From: DATLZU01 sp051293835
Lineage (GTDB): Bacteria > Nitrospirota > Nitrospiria > Nitrospirales > Nitrospiraceae
Direction: 5' to 3'
Assembly (NCBI GenBank): GCA_051293835.1
Contig: JBPKMA010000004.1
Span: 1 to 64,000, forward strand
Length of the DNA: 64,000 nt
Below are positions 53,538-62,956 of this stretch, in pieces (position 1 is the stretch's first letter; each line of letters begins with the position of its first letter). The position numbers and the translations under genes were made by a program. Under the pieces are notes generated by a model. It was not told where the DNA came from, ran no database searches, and saw nothing but the letters and a program-made list of their open reading frames with translations.

Positions 53538-54721
53538 CCGCTTCCGTCCAATTTCAACACCTTGCGGATCCCCCTGATCGCCTGCCTGGTCCGGTGCTCG
53601 TTCTCCACAAGTGCGAAGCGTACGTAGTCATCTCCGCCCTCCCCGAAACCGATGCCAGGTGACACGGCGACCTTTGCGTCTTTCAGGAGGAGCTTGGAAA
53701 ATTCCAGCGACCCCATGCCCCGGTACGGTTGCGGAATCTTAGCCCAGAGGAACATCGTCGCGCGCGGCTTGTCGACCGGCCATCCGATCCGGTTCAGACC
53801 ACCCACCAGAACGTTCCGCCGCTTCTGATACAACTGCACCGTTTCCTTCACGCAATCCTGCGGTCCGTTCAACGCGATGATGCTGGCAATCTGGATGGGC
53901 TGGAAAATGCCGTAATCCAAGTAGCTCTTGATTTTGGCCAGCGCTCCCACCACCTCGCGATTGCCGACGCAGAATCCGACACGCCATCCCGGCATGTTAT
54001 AGCTTTTCGACAGCGTGTAGAACTCCACGCCGACATCCTTGGCTTCAGGCACCTGCAGCAGGCTCGGCGCCTTATAGCCGTCGAATACGATGTCAGCGTA
54101 GGCCAGATCGTGGATCACAACAACGTTGTGCTCTTTGGCAAAGGCCACAACTTTCTTGAAAAACTCAAGGTCAACCACTGCCGTCGTGGGATTGTGCGGA
54201 AAATTAATCACAAGGATACGGGGACGGGGAAACGTCTGCCGATAGACCCGAATCAAGTCTTCAAAAAAATCGCTGTCTTGCCGCAGTTCAATCCCCCGCA
54301 CCTCGCCGCCCGCAATGACGAAGCTATACATATGAATCGGATAGGTCGGCGTGGGCGTGAGGACCACATCGCCGGGCCCGATCATCGCCAAGGCGAGATG
54401 GGCGAGACCCTCTTTCGAACCAATGGTCACGATCGCCTCGGTTTCGGGATCAAGGTCGACGTTGTAGTTGCGTTTGTACCAGCCGGTGATCGCATGGCGC
54501 AGTTTGGTGATGCCGCGCGAGGCAGAATACCGGTGGTTCTTGGCCTTCCTGGCCGCCTCGATCAGTTTCTCGACGATGTGGCTCGGCGTCGGTTGGTCCG
54601 GATTCCCCATGCCGAAGTCGATGATATCTTCGCCCCTGCGACGGGCTTCCAGCTTCAGAGCCTGAACCTGCGCGAACACGTAAGGGGGAAGCCGCTTGAT
54701 CCGGTAGAATCCCTCCAGCAC
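53534..54721 (-). CDS. alaC: Aminotransferase class I, AlaC-like
   Basis: The 395-aa PLP enzyme has the class I lysine site FYTLSKSYNMPGWRVGF and DFGMGNPDQPTPSHI near the start, as in AlaC and related LL-diaminopimelate-type enzymes. The operon of hom, thrC and lysC suggests an aspartate-family or alanine role; the exact substrate is open. GTG 54721 is chosen because AAAGGAG sits at the right distance, while GTG 54727 would overlap it. Confidence 0.88.
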   Translation of the reverse strand: MLEGFYRIKRLPPYVFAQVQALKLEARRRGEDIIDFGMGNPDQPTPSHIVEKLIEAARKAKNHRYSASRGITKLRHAITGWYKRNYNVDLDPETEAIVTIGSKEGLAHLALAMIGPGDVVLTPTPTYPIHMYSFVIAGGEVRGIELRQDSDFFEDLIRVYRQTFPRPRILVINFPHNPTTAVVDLEFFKKVVAFAKEHNVVVIHDLAYADIVFDGYKAPSLLQVPEAKDVGVEFYTLSKSYNMPGWRVGFCVGNREVVGALAKIKSYLDYGIFQPIQIASIIALNGPQDCVKETVQLYQKRRNVLVGGLNRIGWPVDKPRATMFLWAKIPQPYRGMGSLEFSKLLLKDAKVAVSPGIGFGEGGDDYVRFALVENEHRTRQAIRGIRKVLKLDGSG

Positions 54722-54793
54722 AAACACTCCTTTCTCAGACGCAGGCCGGGAACGGGTTGACGGGATAGGCTGTCCTGGTCCAAAAGGTGGTCT

Positions 54794-54823
54794 ATTCTAA
54801 TCGACTGGGGCGATTTCAGTCAA
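54794..54823 (-). promoter_or_regulatory. Sigma-70 promoter of the alaC-hom-thrC-apgM-lysC-cimA operon
   Basis: On the minus strand TTGACT (54823-54818), an 18-bp spacer and TAGAAT (54799-54794) lie about 70 bp upstream of alaC. Confidence 0.65.
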
Positions 54824-54903
54824 TTTTCGTCGATACTTGCAGGTTGTCGTTGGGTCGGCGGATGGACTCCGGCCGCGCGCCACTGGGACCGAGGGGTTGG
54901 TTC

Positions 54904-54934
54904 TTGCTCGCCTCCGAGGTTTCTGTAATATAAT
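54904..54934 (+). promoter_or_regulatory. Sigma-70 promoter of pdxJ
   Basis: A perfect -10 TATAAT (54929-54934) follows TTGCTC (54904-54909) after 19 bp, about 70 bp upstream of pdxJ and divergent from the alaC promoter. Confidence 0.55.
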
Positions 54935-55005
54935 GGCTTCATCTTGCGCAAGCTCGTGATGAGTTTCCGCTCGACGCATCGCGCACCCAGCGCAGGACCG
55001 ATGCC

Positions 55006-55719
55006 ATGGCGAGACTCGGTGTCAACATCGATCATGTGGCGACCCTCCGACAAGCACGGGGCGGTATTGAACCGGACCCCATTGCCGCAGCGGTGCTGGT
55101 GGAACTGGCCGGTGCCGACGGACTCGTCGTGCACCTGCGGGAGGACCGCCGCCATATCCAAGACCGCGACTTGACCAGGCTCCGAGAGATCATCCAGACC
55201 AAGCTGGACCTGGAAATCGCGGCCGATGAATCCATGGCCAAGCTGGCACTCAGCGTCAAGCCGCACCTGGTCACCCTGGTCCCGGAACGGCGCCAGGAGT
55301 TGACTACAGAGGGAGGCCTGGATGTAGACAGCCAGCGGGACAAAATCCAAAAAATCGTCGAGTTGCTCCACGACGGAGGCATTCCGGTGAGCCTGTTCAT
55401 CGAGCCAGACCTTGCGCAAGTCAAGGCCGCGCACAAGGTGGCGGCCGATTACGTAGAATTACATACCGGCCGCTATGCCAACGCGAAGCGCGCGAAAGAA
55501 GAGCAACTCGAAGTCGAAGCTCTGTCACAAGCCGCCAAGTTGGCCTACAAGCTTGGGATGGGAGTCAATGCCGGCCACGGGCTGAATTACCGGAACGTAA
55601 AGCGGCTGACTCATATCCAGGAGATCGTCGAGTACAACATCGGCCACAGCATCATTGCCCGAGCCGTGCTGGTCGGACTCGAACGGGCGGTGCGCGAGAT
55701 GAAACAGCTCCTCTTGTAA
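55006..55719 (+). CDS. pdxJ: Pyridoxine 5'-phosphate synthase PdxJ
   Basis: The 237-aa TIM-barrel protein begins RLGVNIDHVATLRQARGG and has DGLVVHLREDRRHIQ, PHLVTLVPERRQELTTEGG, ELHTGRYA and GMGVNAGHGLNYRN, all PdxJ motifs. It makes the vitamin B6 ring from aminoacetone phosphate and deoxyxylulose phosphate. acpS, which often follows, is absent; the NAD(P)HX repair gene comes next. Confidence 0.97.
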   Translation: MARLGVNIDHVATLRQARGGIEPDPIAAAVLVELAGADGLVVHLREDRRHIQDRDLTRLREIIQTKLDLEIAADESMAKLALSVKPHLVTLVPERRQELTTEGGLDVDSQRDKIQKIVELLHDGGIPVSLFIEPDLAQVKAAHKVAADYVELHTGRYANAKRAKEEQLEVEALSQAAKLAYKLGMGVNAGHGLNYRNVKRLTHIQEIVEYNIGHSIIARAVLVGLERAVREMKQLLL

Positions 55720-55761
55720 CCCGGCGAATCGTTCCGCGCCTCCAACTTCGTGCCTCCTGTG

Positions 55762-57315
55762 ATGAAGATCGTTACCGCCGAGCAGATGCAAACCCTCGAT
55801 CGCCGCACGATTCAGGAGGCCGGCGTGCCCAGTCTGACATTGATGGAACGCGCCGGCGCCGGCGTGGTCAGCCACATGGAAGACGTGTTCGGCCGTTTGA
55901 GCGGCAAGACCGTCACAATCATCTGCGGGAAAGGCAACAACGGAGGAGATGGGCTCGTCGTCGCGCGCTTGCTGGCGAAGAAGCGTGTCGGAGTTCGAGT
56001 GTTTCTCCTGACGGGCGAGAAGGACCTCTCCCGCGACGCACGGACCATGTATCGCCGCTGCATCCGGGCGGTCGGGAAGTCTGTTGTGCGCACGCTTGGC
56101 TCCGTCGAACCGCTCAAAACCGTCCTTGCTGAAAGCGATGTGGTTGTCGACGCGCTGCTTGGAACCGGTCTCTCTGCGCCGATCACCGGGAACTATCGGG
56201 AAGTCATTGCAGCGATCAACGAGGCGAACCGACCGACGGTTTCGGTGGATCTCCCCTCGGGCATCCACGCCGACACGGGTGCCGTGTTGGGCGCCGCCGT
56301 CCGCGCGACGTTGACCGTCACGTTCGGGCTACCGAAACTGGGGCTGTACGTGGGACCCGGCATCGACCATGCGGGACAGGTCAGGATTGTCGACATCGGC
56401 ATTCCACCCGCGTATGTTGAAGCGGTCGAGAGCCGCGTGTCGCTCCTGACTGAAGCCGCGGTTCGCGGCGTCCTTCCTCACCGTCCCCCATCCTCACACA
56501 AGGGCACGTTCGGCCATGCCGCGATCATTGCGGGATCGGTCGGTAAAACCGGAGCCGCGGCGATGGCCGCCAAGGCCGCCTTGCGGGTGGGAGCCGGACT
56601 GGTCACGGTGGCCACGCCGTCGAGCGTGAACGACACGCTGGAAGCGAAGTTGCTGGAAGCCATGACCGTGCCCATGCCGGAGACCAAAGCCCGGACGCTG
56701 GCGCGGTCCGGCCTCGACCGGCTGCTGACGTTCATCAGCGCTAGGACCGCTGTCGCCCTCGGACCCGGCCTCACGACTCATCCGGAAACGGTCGAACTGG
56801 TCCAAGCCTTGATCAGGCAAATGGACAAGCCCGCTGTACTGGACGCTGACGCACTGAACGCTCTGGCCGGCAAGGCATCGTTACTGGGGGAGTGTAAAGC
56901 ACCACCGATTCTTACGCCGCACCCCGGCGAAATGGCTAGGCTGGACACGGAGGCGACGCCGCACTCGGTGAATGCGGATCGCATCGGGGTCGCCAGCCGA
57001 TTCGCCGTCCAGCGGAGCGTCATTCTGGTACTGAAAGGAGCCAGAACCGTCGTGGCGAGACCGGACGGCACGGTCGCCATTTGCCCGACCGGGAACCCGG
57101 GCATGGCTACAGCGGGCACCGGCGATGTGTTGACCGGCATGATCGTCGGCTTACTGGCCCAGGGCCTCAACCCGTGGGACGCAGCATGTACCGCCACCTA
57201 TCTCCACGGACTAGCGGGAGACCTCGCAGCCGCCCAATTGGGTATTGCCGGCATGATCGCTGGCGATGTCATTGACCAGATTCCTTATGCCCTCGTTCAC
57301 GTTGCAGGGCGCTAA
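55762..57315 (+). CDS. nnr: Bifunctional NAD(P)HX epimerase/dehydratase
   Basis: The 517-aa protein joins a YjeF-N epimerase domain (residues 1-215; CGKGNNGGDGLVVARLL, then SVDLPSGIHADTG) to an ADP-dependent dehydratase domain (LTPHPGEMARL, then GNPGMATAGTGDVLTGMI). It repairs hydrated NAD(P)H. ATG 55762 is used; a GTG four codons earlier is possible. It sits 42 bp after pdxJ. Confidence 0.95.
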   Translation: MKIVTAEQMQTLDRRTIQEAGVPSLTLMERAGAGVVSHMEDVFGRLSGKTVTIICGKGNNGGDGLVVARLLAKKRVGVRVFLLTGEKDLSRDARTMYRRCIRAVGKSVVRTLGSVEPLKTVLAESDVVVDALLGTGLSAPITGNYREVIAAINEANRPTVSVDLPSGIHADTGAVLGAAVRATLTVTFGLPKLGLYVGPGIDHAGQVRIVDIGIPPAYVEAVESRVSLLTEAAVRGVLPHRPPSSHKGTFGHAAIIAGSVGKTGAAAMAAKAALRVGAGLVTVATPSSVNDTLEAKLLEAMTVPMPETKARTLARSGLDRLLTFISARTAVALGPGLTTHPETVELVQALIRQMDKPAVLDADALNALAGKASLLGECKAPPILTPHPGEMARLDTEATPHSVNADRIGVASRFAVQRSVILVLKGARTVVARPDGTVAICPTGNPGMATAGTGDVLTGMIVGLLAQGLNPWDAACTATYLHGLAGDLAAAQLGIAGMIAGDVIDQIPYALVHVAGR

Positions 57316-57349
57316 GCGTTCGGCCCTGTGTCCCCGGTGTGTGGTGAGC

Positions 57350-57877
57350 ATGGCGTGGGCAACTTCGTCCGGAGACTGTGTCCGATTTATTTCTTCCTCC
57401 GTCGAGGACACGGAGCGCCTGGGACGGGTGATCGGTCGGGCTTTGCGCGGCGGAGAAGTGATCGGCCTTTACGGGGACCTCGGAACCGGGAAGACGACAC
57501 TGGTACGCGGAATCGCTGCAGGGCTTCGCGCTGCCCCCCGGTTGGTCAGCAGCCCGACCTTTGTGCTCATTCACGAATATCGCGGCCGGTTGCTCCTGGC
57601 CCATGCGGATTTCTACCGTCTCGCCTCCCCGGCTGAGGTCGCACAGACAGGGCTTTCGGATTACCTGGACGGCACCACGGTCACAGTGGTCGAATGGGCG
57701 GACCATGCCGGCGACGAATTACCCAATGATCGGCTCGAAATCCGCATAACCCACAGGGGGCGGGAGACCAGAGTGCTACACCTGAGCGCAACCGGCCCGA
57801 CCTCGGGGACGCTGTTGCGAAAACTCCGTCTCATGGCGGGAAGATTGCGCCCTCGGTCGAGGAGTCGAACCGGATGA
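57350..57877 (+). CDS. tsaE: tRNA threonylcarbamoyladenosine ATPase TsaE
   Basis: The 175-aa protein has the TsaE P-loop LYGDLGTGKTTLVRGIA near residue 46, SSPTFVLIHEY and VVEWADHAGDELP. It helps form t6A on tRNAs with TsaB and TsaD. The start is ATG 57350 or the nearby GTG 57341. Its stop overlaps the ATG of the HIT remnant. Confidence 0.93.
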   Translation: MAWATSSGDCVRFISSSVEDTERLGRVIGRALRGGEVIGLYGDLGTGKTTLVRGIAAGLRAAPRLVSSPTFVLIHEYRGRLLLAHADFYRLASPAEVAQTGLSDYLDGTTVTVVEWADHAGDELPNDRLEIRITHRGRETRVLHLSATGPTSGTLLRKLRLMAGRLRPRSRSRTG

Positions 57878-58331
57878 AGGCGCTGTGGACGCCTTGGCTG
57901 GATGGCGTACATCCGGCAATCGCCGAAGCCTTCCCAGCGTATCCTCTCACAGCGGGCAACTGCTGGTGGCTCCTTACATGCATGTTGACAGCATCGAATG
58001 GCTGTCGGGCAAGAGCGAGCTGGATCTGATGCGGCTCACCAACCTCAACCTCCGAGTGTTGCGGGCGCAAATCAAACCCGACGGGTTCAATGTCGGGGCT
58101 CACCCGGGGCGGGTGAGCCGCGCCGGCGTGGAAGGCCATGGCCATCTGCACATTGTGCCCCGCTGGGACGGTGATACCAACTTTATGCCGTTGTTCTCCC
58201 AGACCAGGGTCATGCCGGAACATTTGGACGTCACTTATCGCAAGCTCAACGCCGGCTTCATGGCCGCTCTGACCGGACGGAGCGAATACTGGTCCATTTC
58301 ACGCCGAAGGACCGGAACACATCGCTCATGA
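57874..58331 (+). pseudogene. HIT-family hydrolase, frameshifted and internally deleted
   Basis: The ATG at 57874 begins the usual MKALWTPW, but one extra base follows; the other frame gives RMAYIRQSPKPS. The middle of a normal HIT protein, including the zinc-binding cysteines, is missing. From about 57955 the conserved end is intact: QLLVAPYMHVDSIEWL, RLTNLNLRVLRAQIKPDGFN and the HIT triad HGHLHIVPRWDGD. The total length of 458 bp is not a multiple of three. A GTG or ATG within the second frame could still yield a short protein. lapA overlaps its end. Confidence 0.7.
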
Positions 58332-58672
58332 TCAGGCTTATCCTCGTCGGCATCCTGTTGTTGCTCTCCCTGGCGTTTTTCCTTCAGAACCAGGAACAGG
58401 AAGTGACGCTCCGCTATTTCTTCGGATTCCGCTCCGCCTCAACACCGATCTATAAACCTATTCTGGGAGCCTTCGTGACCGGACTCCTGCTCGCCGGCAT
58501 CCTGCTGTTTCCCGCCTGGGTACGAGGACGGATCGAGCTGCGACGAAAAACCAAAGCACTTCAGGAGGCCGAGGTGGATCTGGAACGGTTGCGCCAGTCG
58601 CTCGACAAGGCTTTGCACAAGACCTCCGGACACACGACCCCCGAATTCATCGAGGAACGATCGGATGAGTGA
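58328..58672 (+). CDS. LapA-family (DUF1049) membrane protein
   Basis: The 114-aa protein has two hydrophobic spans (ILVGILLLLSLAFFL and ILGAFVTGLLLAGILLF) joined by an EVTLRYFFGF loop, and a coiled-coil C-terminus. This is the DUF1049/LapA layout, known with LapB in lipopolysaccharide control. ATGA links it to the HIT remnant and it overlaps mutS by eight bases. No lapB is in view. Confidence 0.85.
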   Translation: MIRLILVGILLLLSLAFFLQNQEQEVTLRYFFGFRSASTPIYKPILGAFVTGLLLAGILLFPAWVRGRIELRRKTKALQEAEVDLERLRQSLDKALHKTSGHTTPEFIEERSDE

Positions 58673-61310
58673 CGCCGACCTGACTCCACTCATGCGGCAA
58701 TATCGCGAAATCAAACGCGGCTACCGCGATGCGATTCTGTTCTTCCGCGTCGGCGACTTTTATGAAATGTTTTACGAAGATGCCGAGGAGGCCTCGCGGC
58801 TGTTGTCCATCGCGCTCACTTCCAGGGACAAAGCCAGCGCAAATCCGGTCCCGCTCTGCGGGGTGCCGTACCATGCGGCGACCAGCTATATCGCCAAGCT
58901 GCTGAAGGCTGGACGCACAGTCGCCATCTGCGACCAGGTGGAAGACCCCAAGCTCGCCAAAGGTCTCGTGCGGCGCGAGGTGGTGCGCCTGTATACGCCG
59001 GGTACACTGATCGACACCGAACTTTTGTCGCCCGCTGAGCCCAATTTCCTCGCAGCAGTGGCGACCTCGTCACGCCGCTCCGCACAAGCCGCTGCTTCGC
59101 CCGCCTTCGGCCTTGCCGCGCTCGATCTCTCGACCGGGGAATTCTGGACCATGGAGTTCCACGGCGATCGGGCCGCCACAATTCTGATCGACGAACTGTC
59201 CCGTTTGGAACCGAAAGAGCTGTTGTATCCGGAAGAACCGTCGCCCAGCGGAGCGCCATGGGTCGGACGACTCAAAGGAGTACGCCTGTGCGCCCGGTCT
59301 CCCGCGTACTTCGACCTGTTGGAGGCCCGGCGCGTGCTTCAGCAACAGTTCGGCGTCAGTTCGCTGGATGGGTTCGGATGTGCATCCCTGACGGTGGGAA
59401 TTCAAGCCGCCGGCGCTGCGTTGCGTTATCTGCACGAGACCCAGCCGTCGTCCCACCTGGAACACATCCGTCGCCTCCAGGTCCGACGGATCGGCCAGGA
59501 CATGCACCTGGACTGCGTGACCATTCAGAACCTGGAGTTGGTTCGCCCAATAATCGGAGGAGAGCGGCGCGGAGAAACGACGTTGCTTGCCGTGCTGGAT
59601 CGAACTGTCACAGCAATGGGCAGTCGCTTGATGCGGGACTGGATCCTGAAGCCGTTGCTCTCATGCGACGCAATCAACGCGCGATTGGACGCGGTCGCCG
59701 AACTAAAAGACGCTTTTCAGGTTCGCGCTGCCATTCGGACCGCCCTGCGAAACGTCCAAGACATCGGCCGCCTTAGCAGCAGGCTCTCCCTCGGCGTGGC
59801 GGGACCCCGGGAACTGCTGGCCTTGAAGCAGTCCATCGCGGCGCTACCCGAACTACGTCGGCACCTGTCCCAGCTTTCGGCTCTGCTCGTCCGCGATCTT
59901 GTCCGCGCGTGGGACGACGCCGGCGACCTGTACGACCTGATCGACCGCGCGATTCACCCCGATGCGCCAGCCACATGGCGCGACGGCGGCATCTTCAAGG
60001 ACGGCATCCACCCCCAGGTCGACGAACTGCGTAAGGCCAGCAAGGAAGGGAAAAACTGGATCGCTGGATTGGAGGCCCAGGAACGCCAACGTACCGGCAT
60101 CGACTCGCTCAAGGTCCGCTACAATCAAGTTTTTGGTTATTACATTGAAGTCACGAAGGCGAATCTTTCGCGTGTACCAGACTCCTACATCCGCAAACAG
60201 ACGCTGGTGAACGCCGAACGCTTCACGACGCCCGAATTGAAAGAGTTGGAGGAACGGGTCATCGGCGCAGAGAGCAAGGTCAAAGCGCTTGAGCAAGAAC
60301 TCTTTGAACGCCTTCGGGCGCAGGTGGCCCGGGAGACACCGCGTCTGCAGGCCATCGCCGCCGCGCTCGCGCTGATCGACGTGCTGGCCGCCCTCGCGGA
60401 GACCGCCGCCCTCAACCGCTATGTCCGCCCGACCGTCGATGAGGGAGAAACAATTCGCATCGTCGAGGGACGCCATCCTGTCGTGGAACGGCTGGAGATC
60501 GACGGCGGGTTTGTGCCGAACGACACGCTGCTTGACCTGGAAAGCAATCGGCTCCTGATCATTACTGGCCCGAACATGGCCGGAAAGAGCACCTATCTCC
60601 GGCAGGTGGCGTTGATCGTGCTCATGGCACAAATGGGCAGCTTCGTACCGGCGACGGAAGCAAAGATCGGAGTGGTGGATCGGATCTTCACACGCGTCGG
60701 CGCTTCGGACAATCTGGCGGGAGGACAAAGTACTTTCATGGTGGAGATGATCGAGACCGCCAATATTCTCAATTCCGCAACCCCGCGCAGCTTGATTTTA
60801 TTGGATGAGATCGGACGCGGCACCAGTACCTACGACGGGCTCAGCATCGCCTGGGCCGTCGCCGAATACATCCACGATCGGCGGCACCTCGGCGCGAGGA
60901 CGTTGTTCGCCACCCATTATCACGAGATGACGCAACTGGCGAACCAGCGCGAGGGAGTCAGGAACTACCGCGTGGACGTACAGGAACGGGACGGAGACGT
61001 GCTCTTCCTGCGCAAAATCGTGGCCGGCGGGGCGGACCGGAGCTACGGCCTCCACGTCGCCAAGCTGGCTGGCCTCCCTTCGCCGGTGATCGATCGTGCG
61101 CGGGAAGTGCTGGCGCAATTGGAACAACCACCGGCGACCGTTCTCGGGGAAAGCACCGAACTTCGTGCCCGGCCGGAAGCAGAACACTTGCCCAAACCGC
61201 ATCCGCTGATCGAGGAAGTCAGACAGATGGACCTGTTTTCCATGACCCCGTTGGACGCCTTGAACCGCCTGGCTGACCTCCAGCGGCGAATCGAGCAGCA
61301 GGCGAATTAG
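58665..61310 (+). CDS. mutS: DNA mismatch repair protein MutS
   Basis: The 881-aa protein has the full MutS layout. The mismatch-binding domain has the RVGDFYEMF motif near residue 27. The connector and lever domains follow. The ATPase has Walker A TGPNMAGKSTYLRQ near 635, LILLDEIGRGTSTYDGLS and ATHYHEMTQL. It recognises mismatches. It is distinct from the broken MutS-like gene near 8 kb, which lacks the mismatch domain. It ends at a TAG just before a strong terminator. Confidence 0.98.
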   Translation: MSDADLTPLMRQYREIKRGYRDAILFFRVGDFYEMFYEDAEEASRLLSIALTSRDKASANPVPLCGVPYHAATSYIAKLLKAGRTVAICDQVEDPKLAKGLVRREVVRLYTPGTLIDTELLSPAEPNFLAAVATSSRRSAQAAASPAFGLAALDLSTGEFWTMEFHGDRAATILIDELSRLEPKELLYPEEPSPSGAPWVGRLKGVRLCARSPAYFDLLEARRVLQQQFGVSSLDGFGCASLTVGIQAAGAALRYLHETQPSSHLEHIRRLQVRRIGQDMHLDCVTIQNLELVRPIIGGERRGETTLLAVLDRTVTAMGSRLMRDWILKPLLSCDAINARLDAVAELKDAFQVRAAIRTALRNVQDIGRLSSRLSLGVAGPRELLALKQSIAALPELRRHLSQLSALLVRDLVRAWDDAGDLYDLIDRAIHPDAPATWRDGGIFKDGIHPQVDELRKASKEGKNWIAGLEAQERQRTGIDSLKVRYNQVFGYYIEVTKANLSRVPDSYIRKQTLVNAERFTTPELKELEERVIGAESKVKALEQELFERLRAQVARETPRLQAIAAALALIDVLAALAETAALNRYVRPTVDEGETIRIVEGRHPVVERLEIDGGFVPNDTLLDLESNRLLIITGPNMAGKSTYLRQVALIVLMAQMGSFVPATEAKIGVVDRIFTRVGASDNLAGGQSTFMVEMIETANILNSATPRSLILLDEIGRGTSTYDGLSIAWAVAEYIHDRRHLGARTLFATHYHEMTQLANQREGVRNYRVDVQERDGDVLFLRKIVAGGADRSYGLHVAKLAGLPSPVIDRAREVLAQLEQPPATVLGESTELRARPEAEHLPKPHPLIEEVRQMDLFSMTPLDALNRLADLQRRIEQQAN

Positions 61311-61326
61311 ACGTACAGACAGAAAC

Positions 61327-61363
61327 AAAAAGCGGCACCCCCGTGCGCGGGGTGCCGCTTTTT
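61327..61363. terminator. Bidirectional intrinsic terminator after mutS
   Basis: AAAAAGCGGCACCCC pairs with GGGGTGCCGCTTTTT (61327-61341 with 61349-61363), flanked by A- and T-runs on both sides. It can end mutS from the left and the exported-protein operon from the right. Confidence 0.93.
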
Positions 61364-61380
61364 CCCAAACAACTCCTGTA

Positions 61381-62040
61381 TTATTTGCCTTCGTTATAAG
61401 GCGCTGTCCAGGGGATCAATCCGGCCAGCGGCTTTTTGTCAGGACTCAACACATCATATTGCATCGCCACCGTCTCTGCCCCTTTCGGAGAAGTGTTGAG
61501 CGTCTGCTTGGCTTTGTAACACGCCGGATCCAGCTCGTTCTTCCCCTGGCACTCCCTGAGTCGGAGCGCTGAGATGCTCAGTGTCTTGCCCGGCGCACCA
61601 GCGACCTCCGGAAGCTCCTTCACGGATTGGATCACCCGATGATTCTGTTCGACTTCCTGGGCAACAAATTCAACCAGAGCAGTCTTCGTTGCCGGCGGTA
61701 CTTCCTTAGCGGCAGCCGGACCGGCATGCGGGCGCGCCAAGGCTTTCAGTTTTTCCCACACCTCTTTGTTCGCCGCATAGAATTTCAATGTCTTGCCGGG
61801 ATGAATTTTTTGCCAGAAGTATCCGCTCTCGGCATTGCCGCCGAAGACGGCGATGTTGATCCACACCGCCTCATCATAGGGATCCAGGATAATCACTCGT
61901 CCTTGGAGGGTTGTCGGCTTGCTCATATCCCCCCATTCGAACCGCTCCTGAAACGCCTCAATGGCGAGAGCGGCCGACGCCGCACCGACCACCAAGGCCA
62001 CGACAGCCAGAGAGGCCCAGCCTTTCGTATGAAGCTTCAT
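61381..62040 (-). CDS. Exported protein of unknown function
   Basis: The 219-aa protein has a signal peptide (SLAVVALVVGAASAALA). The mature part begins with an acidic WGDMSKPTTLQGRVI segment and has two cysteines near the C-terminus (LRECQGKNELDPACYK). It lies 75 bp downstream of another exported gene on the same strand. A shared TLQGRVI / TLTGRVW motif suggests that the two proteins are related in their first domain. Function unknown. Confidence 0.75.
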   Translation of the reverse strand: MKLHTKGWASLAVVALVVGAASAALAIEAFQERFEWGDMSKPTTLQGRVIILDPYDEAVWINIAVFGGNAESGYFWQKIHPGKTLKFYAANKEVWEKLKALARPHAGPAAAKEVPPATKTALVEFVAQEVEQNHRVIQSVKELPEVAGAPGKTLSISALRLRECQGKNELDPACYKAKQTLNTSPKGAETVAMQYDVLSPDKKPLAGLIPWTAPYNEGK

Positions 62041-62115
62041 GATCTCATCCCTCCTTCAACGCTGGCGATGAACGATAAAAATTCAGGTAAAAAGCGCCAT
62101 CACGACTTCTTAATC

Positions 62116-62625
62116 TTATTTGAGTACCTTGAACCCGGTGATAGTTCGGCCATCGAGGGTGACTTCCATCGCAACAAGGTCTTGGGAGGCTTTGATAATC
62201 TGGTCCATGAGCGCCTTGTCCTTCACCGCCAGGCGGACGGTCGTCGCAGCATTATACCAGCCAGAATACGGGTTGTTTTTCTCTGTTCCGCCGGTGAATC
62301 CCCAGGCGCAGCAAGTGAACAGCGGATCAGGCGGCTTGACTTCCAAGTCTGTGGAAGAGCGACCGAAAGGAGCCCCTGAGGCCGGTTCGCCGGTGTTCCA
62401 ATACTGAATTCCGAACAACAACTCCGTATCAGGGTTATCTGCCCACTGGGCCCAGACGCGTCCCGTCAATGTCTTGACCGGTTCACCCTTCAAAGGCTTT
62501 CCACCGCTGATCTGCTCCGTAGGCCCCGCAGCGCTGGGAGCGTCGGCTGCGGCCACGAACTCGGCCGTCATCAAGCCAATACCGGCGAGCAGTGCGACTG
62601 CCGCTATGACTACGACCCTCTTCAT
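62116..62625 (-). CDS. Exported protein of unknown function
   Basis: The 169-aa protein starts at an ATG with a very strong AAGGAGGGAG. It has a signal peptide (VVVIAAVALLAGIGLMTAEFVAAA). The mature part has TLTGRVWAQWADNPDTELLFG and a CC pair in FTCCAWGFTGG. It is first in a two-gene unit below a good promoter. The strong signals suggest high expression. No family recognised. Confidence 0.75.
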   Translation of the reverse strand: MKRVVVIAAVALLAGIGLMTAEFVAAADAPSAAGPTEQISGGKPLKGEPVKTLTGRVWAQWADNPDTELLFGIQYWNTGEPASGAPFGRSSTDLEVKPPDPLFTCCAWGFTGGTEKNNPYSGWYNAATTVRLAVKDKALMDQIIKASQDLVAMEVTLDGRTITGFKVLK

Positions 62626-62956
62626 ACCTTCTCCCTCCTTCATGAATGACAAAAACGATGAGGCACCACTCTCCAAGACGAAAATTCCAATTTATAATTC
62701 CCTGAGCGCCTCAACGCGAGAACCCCCTCCGCACCCCCTTTCGTTTCGTCCTCGCCGCGCGTTGGAAATCTCTTTTTCTGCTTCTACGACAAAAAACGCG
62801 GACATCGTACTGAAACCCCTGTATGGTGTCAAGGGAATGTTTTGGACCGCCTCTTTCTGCAGTTGTGTATTAAAAACATCTGGAATCTCAAGTTCTTATG
62901 GGTAGACCCATCGATCAAAACCCAAGTCGGCGACGGTCCGCAGCGAAGTTGGATGT
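62626..62956 (-). other. Intergenic region with promoter and long leader
   Basis: This 331-bp stretch has no gene I can support. On the minus strand it contains the promoter at 62804-62832 and then a leader of about 170 nt before ATG 62625. I see no known riboswitch in the leader. Confidence 0.5.
62804..62832 (-). promoter_or_regulatory. Sigma-70 promoter of the exported-protein operon
   Basis: On the minus strand a perfect TTGACA (62832-62827), a 17-bp spacer and TACGAT (62809-62804) point to a start near 62797. Confidence 0.65.
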
